Below, one piece after another: positions 46,955 through 55,137 of a stretch of DNA of 64,000 nucleotides. Under the pieces are notes generated by a model that did no database searches, was not told the origin of the DNA, and saw only the letters and a list, made by a program, of their open reading frames with translations. The stretch is taken from positions 21,153-85,152 of the forward strand of contig JAJDCZ010000005.1 of the NCBI GenBank assembly GCA_029260555.1, given 5' to 3'. The translations under genes and the position numbers were made by a program. This DNA comes from Phycisphaerales bacterium. Its GTDB lineage: Bacteria > Planctomycetota > Phycisphaerae > Phycisphaerales > UBA1924. How positions within the stretch are numbered: the stretch's first letter is position 1; each line of letters starts with the position of its first letter.

Positions 46955-47390
46955 GGGGTTGAGGATACCTGAAATACGGCTTTAAAGCTATAACAAGGCG
47001 AGTGTTTGTCGTGAATATTTCGCTCAGCGAACAAGTGTCCTTGTGTCAGATGTCTTGTCCAGGCAGGTTGGGGGATCACATTGTGCAATGCGTGATCTCT
47101 GAAGGTGACTATATTTGGCTGCCAGCGAGTTTGGCCCATGCTTAGGCCTCATCGGGGCAGCACCAGGGGGTGCTGCAGGAACTCGTTTATTTGGGCAAGG
47201 GATTACGGATGACAACGCACCATTCAAGATTGATGTGCTTGTTACTGTTGTGTTTGTGGTGGGATGTCAGTAGATTAGCGAGCGGTCTGCACAACAGCAT
47301 GGATCATTGACCAGCAACATTGGTAACAGGACCAGGTGGGTGTGTTTTTAGTTATACCAGTCTGTGTATACCTGGTGGGTTGTTGCGGGT
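46955..47390. other. Intergenic region with operator, no gene
   Basis: 436 bases between the two paralogues. It holds the palindrome at 47019-47031 and, for the 45680 gene, a tentative promoter TTCACG (47010-47015) 17 bases from TATAGC on the minus strand. A weak inverted repeat ACCAGGT/ACCTGGT (47331, 47370) follows the upstream gene. No coding sequence is seen. Confidence 0.5.
47019..47031. promoter_or_regulatory. Palindromic operator TTCGCTCAGCGAA, copy 1
   Basis: Perfect palindrome of two six-base arms around a central C. It lies upstream of the 45680-46954 gene. Identical 13-base sequences occur at 48710 and 58234. A chance third exact occurrence in 64 kb is very unlikely. Confidence 0.8.
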
Positions 47391-48647
47391 TTATATGGAG
47401 GTGGGGCTTCGGCGATCAAAGGCCATGATGACCTGTGAGCCATAGACGGGATACTGGGTCTGGCATCGATAGCCTCGAAAGGCATCGGGGTTCCACCCGC
47501 GGCGCTGACAGGCATGGTTGAGCATGTAGGTATAGCGCGGGATGCTGGAGACACGGCAAGAGGTCATGCCTGAGTCGAGCGGGGTGATCGAATCGAGCAG
47601 ATCAAGTTGATCGATGTCGCGGTGTCGGTCGTTGATATTGACCTCGCCGTACAACGCGGTGTCGTAGATGCTCAGCTCTGGTTCAACGCCAGGCCAAACA
47701 TCCCGGTGCAGGAAGACATCAAAGACAAGCTGACGAGTGGGGATCTCAACAGGTGCAGAGAAACTGGCCCGAAGTGCAGGTGGCGGGTTGAACTTGTCCA
47801 TAAACTGCGAGGCATACTCAGCAAAGAACAGGTCTGCAGCTGACCCCAGCCCAACGCGATTGCTCTCGACAAAGTAGTAGATGAAAGGACCAAACTTTTG
47901 AGTGCGGATCCGTGGCAAAGGTTGGGAACAGAACTCGGCAAGCAGCGTATCGGCGGAATGGACATCGACGGGTTCGCCATCAATTGTGAGAGCACGCTGA
48001 TCTTCTGCGCCGGGGCCAGCCATGCTGGTCGAGATGCGTATGGGGGTTCCCGGTCGAACTCGGCGAAGACCGACCAAGCCGAAGATATTGATGACATCAT
48101 GCTTGTCGCCTTGCTCTGAGGGATGAACCAGGGTGGTATGCATGCTGGTTTGCATCGTGAGCCCTTTGATGTTTGCCATGGCTTTGCTGGCAGCCTGTCG
48201 ATTGATCATCTCAAAGCGAGCGCGGGCTTCTGGGAGCCAGGCACTGATCATGGCATCCAGGGCATCGCGGCTGCCCGCTTCGGATTGCATCAGATCTTCA
48301 AAGGCCTGAACTGCAGCGCTGAGCTGATCAACAACATCAGATGCGACGGGGCGAGTCGATGCTGCGTGAAGAACTTTTCGCAGTGCTTCGGGGCCTGGCA
48401 TGTAATGGGCTGCTGCCAGAGGGTCACGCTGGCGTATCGCGATGAGCAACTTGCTGGACAAGTCTTTGCTCACACCCAGCGAGCGGGAAATATCTCTGGG
48501 GTGGGTGGGCATATCAGGCAAGGCAAGCAACAGCCTGTCAATGGCCTGGGAAAGATTGCTGCCTACGGAGCCAATCCGCTCTTCAAGAGCACCAGCGGCA
48601 TCATGTTCATCATTTGTTCCTGTCATGTCAAAGCGGTTTTGTACCAT
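47391..48647 (-). CDS. Unknown protein, paralogue A of the operator-linked pair
   Basis: 418 residues, paralogous over the full length to the 45680-46954 product, with the same blocks: SRSLGVSKDLSSKLLIAIRQRDPLAAAHYMPGPEALRKVL, LDAMISAWLPEARARFEM, NIKGLTMQTSMHTTLVHPSEQ, FDVFLHRDVWPGVEPEL and QYPVYGSQVIMAFDRRSPTS. The N-terminal half looks helical with a possible HTH. Divergent from the secreted dockerin gene at 48839, with the palindrome between them. The promoter TTGTCA-16-TAGCAT on the minus strand is tentative. The start at 48647 has a poorly spaced Shine-Dalgarno; ATG 48626 is an alternative. Confidence 0.75.
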   Translation of the reverse strand: MVQNRFDMTGTNDEHDAAGALEERIGSVGSNLSQAIDRLLLALPDMPTHPRDISRSLGVSKDLSSKLLIAIRQRDPLAAAHYMPGPEALRKVLHAASTRPVASDVVDQLSAAVQAFEDLMQSEAGSRDALDAMISAWLPEARARFEMINRQAASKAMANIKGLTMQTSMHTTLVHPSEQGDKHDVINIFGLVGLRRVRPGTPIRISTSMAGPGAEDQRALTIDGEPVDVHSADTLLAEFCSQPLPRIRTQKFGPFIYYFVESNRVGLGSAADLFFAEYASQFMDKFNPPPALRASFSAPVEIPTRQLVFDVFLHRDVWPGVEPELSIYDTALYGEVNINDRHRDIDQLDLLDSITPLDSGMTSCRVSSIPRYTYMLNHACQRRGWNPDAFRGYRCQTQYPVYGSQVIMAFDRRSPTSI

Positions 48648-48709
48648 GTCCTACTATATTATCAGCTTGTCACGAATGATGCTACAGGAATTTTGTGATT
48701 TGACAAACT

Positions 48710-48722
48710 TTCGCTCAGCGAA
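48710..48722. promoter_or_regulatory. Palindromic operator TTCGCTCAGCGAA, copy 2
   Basis: Identical to the copies at 47019 and 58234. It lies between divergent genes; its centre is about 54 bases upstream of the predicted transcription start of the plus-strand dockerin gene. Confidence 0.82.
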
Positions 48723-48734
48723 AATGTTTTTCTC

Positions 48735-48763
48735 TTGCATTGGGTTCAAAAAGCCTGTACCAT
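48735..48763 (+). promoter_or_regulatory. Promoter of the NxxGxxxAF dockerin gene
   Basis: TTGCAT (48735-48740), 17-base spacer, TACCAT (48758-48763); sigma70-type. The palindrome ends 12 bases upstream of the -35 element, a typical activator geometry. An alternative TTGACA at 48700-48705 overlaps the operator flank. Confidence 0.55.
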
Positions 48764-48838
48764 TTCGGTGTGGGGTTTATGTTGCGTCACAATTCGTTGC
48801 GTTTTTGATCAAAAGTATTGACCATCAAGGATTTACAC

Positions 48839-50683
48839 ATGATTGCCAGAGACTGGATACACAGCATGGGGATGAGTTCACAGGATTTCAAACGGGTTCC
48901 GGTCGCAGTTTTAGCTGCGGTGCTTGCCTTGTCAGCAGGTGGAGCAATTGCAGTTCCGCCGCGCCCGGTGGCGGTGACTGGGACAGATGGGCCGTTTGGT
49001 CCGGGGTTGGGTGCGGGGGTTGTTTTCACAGTTTTTCAGGCGGATGAAGATACGGCTGGGAACCCGGTGATGAACAATGCTGGTGATATGGTCTTTGTTG
49101 GAACGATTGCTGGGCCCGGTGTTACTGCGGCGAACGATACGGGACTCTGGGTGTATAGAAACGGGCAGCTTTCGCTACTGGCTCGAGAAGGAGATCAGGC
49201 GGTTGATGCTCCTGTGGGGACGGTGTATGGCCGATTTGGTGCTTCGGATTCAGTTCTACATATTCCGTTCAATCCTAATATTACTGATTCTGGTCGCGTG
49301 GGATTCAAGGTTGGGCTTCGTGGGTTGGGGGTTGACTTGCTCCACGACGATACTCTTTATACAGAAGGTGGCGGGCAACTGCATCTGGCCATTCGAGAGG
49401 GTGTGACCGGGTTGCCGGGGTATCCCGGGACCATCTTTGGTATGGCTGATGGGCTACGGGAAGAGTTCTGGTGGGGATCGTACATTAACATGCGTGATGA
49501 TGGGCGGTACATGATTCGCTCCCGCGTTTTTCCCCGGACCTTCCAGAATAATGACTGGGATGTGATTGTAGATGACACGAGTGGTACGCTGGAAACCTTC
49601 TACAGAGGCAATATGCCTTTGCCGGGTTTTCCGGCAGCACAGTTTACTACCAGCGGGTTTCCCTTTTTGACAGGCAGTGGCATTTACAATCACTGGGAAA
49701 GACATGCCAATGGTGCAGCGATTGGATTTGACCAAGCGACATGGTCTAACCGGAACGGGAGTCGTGAGATCATCTACCGTGATGGTGATGTACTCCCTGG
49801 TGGGCGCGTGGCGTTAGGCACACCTATGGTTCAGAGTATTAACTCCTCAGGCATGATGACTTTTTCTTCGACGACGATGGTTTTTGGGGAAGACTCTGAC
49901 TTGCGTTCGGAAGGATTTTTCGGGGTTGCGGTTCAACTGGCAGCACCTGGCGATCCTGCGCCGGGGACGCCTGCGGGAGCCGCGTTTACTTTTCTTGATC
50001 TTGCGACCTCAATGCTTGCGGACAATGGTGCGACCGTGTTTCATGCGGTTCTGTTTCCGGGTCGAGGTGGTGTGACTCCGGCCAATGACAGGGGCATCTG
50101 GTCCAATCGCAGCGGCCTGACGGTTAATCTGGAAGTACGCGAAGGGGATGTTGCACCGGGAACCGCTGGGCTGGTCTTTACTGGTTTTCAAGCTCTGTTT
50201 CTCAATGCCGATGCCCGGCTGGCGTTTGTTGCAACAACCAACGATGGTCAACAGGGGATATGGCTTCAGGATACGCCCGGTTCATACAGCCTGATTGCCA
50301 AGGCTTTTGATTTTGGTAATCCATGGGATGTCATGGGTGACGGGTCAAACCTTCAGCTTGTTATGACCATTAATATGTGGGGCGCAACATTCGGCAACAC
50401 AACGAGTGATGGAAGGCGAATTCCGTATAACGACAGCGGCGATGTTGTCTTTCGTCTAAGTTTTCTTGATGGCTCTGAGGGCATATATACAACCAGCCCG
50501 GAGCAGATCCCGTCTTGCCCGGTTGATCTGAATGGTGATGGTAACATTGATGTTCTGGATTTCTTTGCATTCATTGCAGCATTTGCTGCAGGTGATGCAG
50601 CCGCAGATTTCACTGGTGATGGTAACATTGATGTTCTGGACTTCTTTGCATTCATCGCGGCGTTTTCTGCAGGATGTCCTTGA
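48839..50683 (+). CDS. Secreted NxxGxxxAF-repeat protein with GC-type dockerin end
   Basis: 614 residues from ATG 48839 (AAGGA seven bases upstream). A signal peptide ends near GGAIAVPP. Repeats with the pattern N-x2-G-x3-F (MNNAGDMVFVGTI, NITDSGRVGFK, LNADARLAFVATT) are the choice-of-anchor NxxGxxxAF type. Two repeats of GDGNIDVLDFFAFIAAF end in AGCP. It is probably exported and surface-anchored. Transcribed from a promoter downstream of the palindrome, divergent from the paralogue A gene; 68 bases before a phosphodiesterase gene. Confidence 0.85.
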   Translation: MIARDWIHSMGMSSQDFKRVPVAVLAAVLALSAGGAIAVPPRPVAVTGTDGPFGPGLGAGVVFTVFQADEDTAGNPVMNNAGDMVFVGTIAGPGVTAANDTGLWVYRNGQLSLLAREGDQAVDAPVGTVYGRFGASDSVLHIPFNPNITDSGRVGFKVGLRGLGVDLLHDDTLYTEGGGQLHLAIREGVTGLPGYPGTIFGMADGLREEFWWGSYINMRDDGRYMIRSRVFPRTFQNNDWDVIVDDTSGTLETFYRGNMPLPGFPAAQFTTSGFPFLTGSGIYNHWERHANGAAIGFDQATWSNRNGSREIIYRDGDVLPGGRVALGTPMVQSINSSGMMTFSSTTMVFGEDSDLRSEGFFGVAVQLAAPGDPAPGTPAGAAFTFLDLATSMLADNGATVFHAVLFPGRGGVTPANDRGIWSNRSGLTVNLEVREGDVAPGTAGLVFTGFQALFLNADARLAFVATTNDGQQGIWLQDTPGSYSLIAKAFDFGNPWDVMGDGSNLQLVMTINMWGATFGNTTSDGRRIPYNDSGDVVFRLSFLDGSEGIYTTSPEQIPSCPVDLNGDGNIDVLDFFAFIAAFAAGDAAADFTGDGNIDVLDFFAFIAAFSAGCP

Positions 50684-50750
50684 TGAAACAGCCATTGATG
50701 ATGCTGGCAAGCCCTTTTGAAGCAGGCGTATATTCAGCGAGAAGCCTTTT

Positions 50751-52196
50751 ATGACGAGTCGGCAGCGCATTGCGGTGATTGGTCTGGATTGTGCGCCGCC
50801 TTGCATAGTCTTTGATCGCTTGCGTGATGAGTTGCCCAACGTGTCACGATTGATGAATACCGGAACCTATGGCGTACTCAGATCATGCGATCCTCCCATT
50901 ACCGTGCCAGCCTGGGCGGTTATGACCAGTGGTTATGATGCGGGTCAGCTTGGTGTTTATGGTTTTCGCAATCGGCGTGACCATTCTTACAGTGCATACT
51001 CAGTGGCAACATCAGCTGCCATCAGGAAGCCTCGTCTCTGGGATCATTTTTCCAAAGCTGATCGGGATGTAATTACGATTGGTGTGCCTCAGACCTTTCC
51101 GGTTCGAGCGGTGAAAGGCATACAGATATCAGGGTTTCTGGCGCCGAATACCAAGTTGCCTTATACACACCCCGCAGGTCTTCGAGATGAGATTCAAGAG
51201 GCGGTTGGTGATTACATTATCGATGCGACGGATTATAGAACGCCGGACAAAACGCCATTGCTGGAGACGATTCGCACGATGACATCGCGTCGATTTGATC
51301 TGGCCTGTCATCTGGTGATGACTAAGCCTTGGGATTTGTTTTTTATGGTCGAGATCGGTACTGATCGGCTTCATCACGGGTTCTGGCATTTTTATGATCC
51401 TGGTCATCCTTCATATGCTGGGCCGGACAATCCTTTTGTGGATGCCATTCCAGAATATTATCGGTTGCTGGATAGCAAGATTGGTGAGTTGCTGGAGGCT
51501 CTTGGACCTGAAACGCATGTGATGGTGGTGTCGGATCATGGTGCCAGGCCGATGATTGGCGGGGTGTGCATTAATGAATGGCTGGTTCGTGAGGGATATC
51601 TTGTGCTGGAAGAGTACCCTGGCGAGCCGACGCCTACGCCGAGGTTAAAAATTGACTGGAAGCGAACACGGGCGTGGTCTGAAGGCGGGTATTACGCGCG
51701 GGTGTTTATTAATGTGAGTGGTCGCGAGCCTGACGGGCCGGTGATGCCGAATCAATATGATACGCTTTGTGACGAGCTGTCGGCTCGCATCGCAGCCATT
51801 ACGGGATTTGACGATGAGGATCTGGGGACCCGCGTGGTTAGACCCGGTCATATATACAAAGAAACCAATGGCGTGCCTCCCGATCTGATGGTCTACTTTG
51901 GGAACATGGGCTGGCGAAGTATTGGGAGCGTCGGTAACCCTGATGGGCAAAGTAATGCGAGGATTCTTTCTCGCGAAAATGATACGGGGCCGGATTCTGC
52001 GAACCATGACTGGGAGGGGATCTATATCTCGTCTTTGCCCATGAAAGGACATGCAGCTGGTCAACAAGGAGCTGAGCATCGCCTGATTGATGTTGGCCCG
52101 AGTCTTCTTGCACTAGTGGGGTTGGAGATACCCGCGGACTGCGCTGGGGGTGCTGCCATGTGTTGGGCGGAAGCAGCATGTACGGGGAGTGAATGA
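50751..52196 (+). CDS. Type I phosphodiesterase / alkaline-phosphatase superfamily enzyme
   Basis: 481 residues, no signal peptide. N-terminal metal site IAVIGLDCAPP, a possible nucleophile region DPPITVPAWAVMTSG, a central IGTDRLHHGFWHFYD and the second metal site VVSDHGARP. It belongs to the nucleotide pyrophosphatase/phosphodiesterase-like group, which cleaves phosphodiester or sulfate groups. Follows the dockerin gene with a 67-base gap. Confidence 0.85.
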   Translation: MTSRQRIAVIGLDCAPPCIVFDRLRDELPNVSRLMNTGTYGVLRSCDPPITVPAWAVMTSGYDAGQLGVYGFRNRRDHSYSAYSVATSAAIRKPRLWDHFSKADRDVITIGVPQTFPVRAVKGIQISGFLAPNTKLPYTHPAGLRDEIQEAVGDYIIDATDYRTPDKTPLLETIRTMTSRRFDLACHLVMTKPWDLFFMVEIGTDRLHHGFWHFYDPGHPSYAGPDNPFVDAIPEYYRLLDSKIGELLEALGPETHVMVVSDHGARPMIGGVCINEWLVREGYLVLEEYPGEPTPTPRLKIDWKRTRAWSEGGYYARVFINVSGREPDGPVMPNQYDTLCDELSARIAAITGFDDEDLGTRVVRPGHIYKETNGVPPDLMVYFGNMGWRSIGSVGNPDGQSNARILSRENDTGPDSANHDWEGIYISSLPMKGHAAGQQGAEHRLIDVGPSLLALVGLEIPADCAGGAAMCWAEAACTGSE

Positions 52197-52309
52197 TAAA
52201 AGAGTAACACTGCTGCAGGTTTAGGTATTCAGCCTGCCATTGGAAAGAGCAATACACCCATGCCGGGATGTTGTTTTTTAGAGTATGAGTTTAAAAAGGA
52301 GCAAATAGT

Positions 52310-53125
52310 ATGATCAGTAGCGACCTGTCCCAGAGTCTTGGTGTAACACTTGCGACGAGTTTGACAGTTGGCATGGCAGCAGGAAGTGCCAGTGCGGAAA
52401 TCATCACGGTGATTGACCCGGCACAGAATATCATGACGACAACCGGTTCACCGGGTGTATTATCTGTGTTTAGTCCCGTTCTAACATTTACGCCTCTTGA
52501 CCCTTACTATGGTACTAACTTTGCAGTTGAATCAGTGAATATGGGGTTTGCATCTGGGTACTATGGTACCTTTGGGTTTATTCGTGGCAATCTTGTGTCA
52601 GGTAATCCACCCACGATGCCTCTGGAGACGCCTGCGCTGATAAAATCGGGTAACAGCGCCATGGCAATTGCTGGAATGACCATCGGATCTACCAGCAACT
52701 TTGATGTGCCTTTCATGCAGGCTGGTTACTATGGCAACTATTTACACTTTGCACAAATTGCGACATGGCAAGGTGATATCAACATGTTCGCCTATACAGA
52801 TGGCGACTTTGGCTACATTGGATATGCAAAGAGCGATCTTACAAACTTCGGGTATATTCAGATGCAACGGGAAAACCTGACAACATGGCGTCTGATCGGA
52901 TATCGCTATGGAACAGCGGGAGAGTCAATTACGGTTCAGGATTTGATTGGTGCTCCGTGTCTGGCGGACTGCGATGGAAGTGGCGCAGTTGATGTTCTGG
53001 ACTTTTTCTGCTTTGTCACCGCCTTTGCAAACTCGGATCTGAAGGCAGATTGCAATGGCGATGGTGCCATTGATGTTCTGGATTTCTTCTGCTTTGTGAC
53101 CGAGTTTGCACGAGGTTGTAACTAA
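52310..53125 (+). CDS. Secreted protein with GC-type dockerin, homologous to the PEP-CTERM protein
   Basis: 271 residues; AAGGAG eleven bases upstream. A signal peptide ends near AGSASAE. The ectodomain (about 30-210) has the same blocks as the protein at 57381: PLDPYYGTNF, GFASGYYGTFGFIRGNL, MQAGYYGNYLHFAQIAT, FNMFAYTDGDFGYIGYA-like and FGYIQMQRENLT with IGYRYGTAGESITVQDL. It then ends in two DVLDFFCF repeats and a final GCN. The homologue ends in a PEP-CTERM instead. Confidence 0.85.
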   Translation: MISSDLSQSLGVTLATSLTVGMAAGSASAEIITVIDPAQNIMTTTGSPGVLSVFSPVLTFTPLDPYYGTNFAVESVNMGFASGYYGTFGFIRGNLVSGNPPTMPLETPALIKSGNSAMAIAGMTIGSTSNFDVPFMQAGYYGNYLHFAQIATWQGDINMFAYTDGDFGYIGYAKSDLTNFGYIQMQRENLTTWRLIGYRYGTAGESITVQDLIGAPCLADCDGSGAVDVLDFFCFVTAFANSDLKADCNGDGAIDVLDFFCFVTEFARGCN

Positions 53126-53126
53126 C

Positions 53127-53170
53127 AAACTTCCGTGCGTGCTGGTCTATGTCAGCATGCACGGAAGTTT
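53127..53170. terminator. Strong hairpin between convergent genes
   Basis: Arms AAACTTCCGTGCGTGCTG and CAGCATGCACGGAAGTTT pair over 18 bases with one G-U, with an eight-base loop. It lies between the dockerin gene and the convergent hydroxylase-sulfotransferase gene and is a plausible bidirectional terminator. Confidence 0.8.
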
Positions 53171-53175
53171 ATCAT

Positions 53176-55102
53176 TCAGAGCGTGGTGTCAGCGCAGCTG
53201 AGTTGTTTGATAAGGTCTTTGAGCCTTGGGAGTACGCGCATGATTTCCTGTTCTCGGCTGCGCCATTTGTCCGGCTCTGGGGGGGTGAGTGTGAAGCGCG
53301 AATGCGGGAGAGAATCAAAGGCGAGTTGAGTGATGCTGCCTGAGAAGGGCACGCCTATGAACTGACAGAGTCGCTTTAATTCCTGAGCAGGGTCATGGAG
53401 GAACGATTCATACTCGACTCGGCACATTCGATTGTCGGGGATGTCTTTGAGATCTGCCAGGATTGTGTTGTGCGCTGATGCCCATTGAAAGGCTGCGACA
53501 TCTGCAATGCATTTGTTACGGTATGTCCGCCATCCATCAGTAAGAAGCAGCGACCAGCCGTGTGTCTGGCAATCTTCCAGTTCCATTGGCTCAGGAAGGT
53601 CTGGGTAGGTAATGAACTTTTGGCTCATCCAGGCTTCGATGATAGATGCGATATTGGCACAGGGATCTCGGACAAGGTGAATAAACAAGGCATCTGGAAA
53701 GAGTGTTGACAAGAAGGGTATTCTCAGCGAGTTCTTGGGCGTCTTTTCGATGAAGCGTATGTGTGACGGTCGATGTGATGCAGGAATCTGCAGGAACAGC
53801 TTGCCTTGGTTATTACGAGCACCCTGAACAAAGCGCATGCGCAGATGTCTGGTGATATCTGTAGCGGCATCCTGTGCTGTGAGGCGGTTGGAGGTGTAGC
53901 CTCGAGATGCGGGATGTAATGCGGGGATTGACTCGAAGACGCCATGGGCTTCGCCGCCCAGTGAAAAAAGATCATCTGATTGCTTCAGGGTTTCAAAGAG
54001 CAAGCTGCTGCCGGATCGGGGAGCAGCCAGGATGAAGACGGGGCGATCCAGAATGCGTGTTGTGTGCTCTGGCTCTTTATTCGGTAAACTGACGGTTGGG
54101 GAAACAGTGTTGTTTGTTGTGTTAATAGAGATGGGAACTTCAGCCAGATCGGGGTTCAGTGCGGGAGCGATCAGCCATGACTGGGCGACATCGGCAGCTG
54201 ACATGGTGTTGCTGGCGAGCCTCAGGCTGACAAACGGCTGTAGTGAGCGGCGAAGTTGTTGAAGCAGATGCATGTATTGACCAAGTGTTTCACGGGTTGT
54301 GCCATTCACTGCATACAGCGAGCGCCATGCGTGCCTGTGATGATCGAGGATGCGAGTAAACTGGGTGGCTGCTTCAGCAGCACCGGAGGGTGTGCTGTCG
54401 AGTTGCTCACCTATTTCCCGGCACAGCAGATCGACCTCGCCAGGGGTCATCACAACCTGAGCGTTGTGCTGTTCAAAGGCAAGCTCGGGTGCTGCATCAG
54501 GATCAAAGGGGACGAAAGTTGAACTCTGCCCGGATTGATTCTGTTCTGATGCGATGAGATCTGTGCCTTGAGTTGCCATGTTCCAGAATGCGGGTGTTCC
54601 GACGGTATCAAAGACGAGGTGTACCCTGGCCATCTTTTCATGGTTGATGACATCGTGCAGGCGCCAGGTATCAAAGATAAATGATTCGCCGGGTGGCATA
54701 TGGATCGACATGCCATCGCACAAAAACTCGACACTTGGATGTGTGATGATGGGGACATGGATGCGGACATGATCGTGCCAGTAATAGTTTGTATCTGCGT
54801 GCTCAGTGACATTGGCGCCGCCTTGCAGACGCATGAGCCGGGTTCGCCCTGCGATGGTATTGAAAGCAGCCATGACCTGCTTGAGGTAAGGGGATTTATC
54901 CAGCATTGGTGTTGGTGCCATGGCGCCGATGGTCTTGTGATTTTGTTTACCTCCTGCGGTGACGAGGAGCATGGCATCATTGCCAGCAAAGCCGTGCGGG
55001 TGGGGGGATCCATTCATCGGGCGTGAACGCCTCAACCTCATGGCGCAAGCGATCAACATCAAAACGCAGGGGCATCCTGATGAAGCGGGTCCAGAGTTTC
55101 AT
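53176..55102 (-). pseudogene. Asp/Asn beta-hydroxylase-sulfotransferase fusion, frameshifted
   Basis: Start ATG 55102 with GGAAGGA six bases upstream. The first 33 codons (KLWTRFIRMPLRFDVDR...) encode the hydroxylase N-terminus; after DEWIP the frame breaks in a run of six G (plus strand 55002-55007). One fewer base restores a continuous 641-residue protein. Hydroxylase domain (to about 160): EHADTNYYW carries the H-x-D and a distal His lies in RLHDVINH, as in Fe/2OG enzymes. Sulfotransferase domain (about 355-635): LAAPRSGSSLL is the PAPS 5'-phosphate loop. The downstream part (53176-55062) is open from an internal ATG. May be phase-variable, a sequencing error or an early pseudogene. Operon with the gene at 55138-57255. 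Confidence 0.8.
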
Positions 55103-55137
55103 TGTTGTCCTTCCGTGTGGGATTGCCTGACGGTGTT

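Noticed and set aside
47331..47376. ACCAGGT/ACCTGGT inverted repeat as terminator of the 47391 gene
   Set aside because: Arms are only seven bases with a 32-base gap and no T-run; too weak.
48700..48728. TTGACA at 48700 as the -35 of the plus-strand dockerin gene
   Set aside because: At 17-base spacing the -10 would be AATGTT, poor compared with TTGCAT-17-TACCAT downstream; kept only as an alternative.
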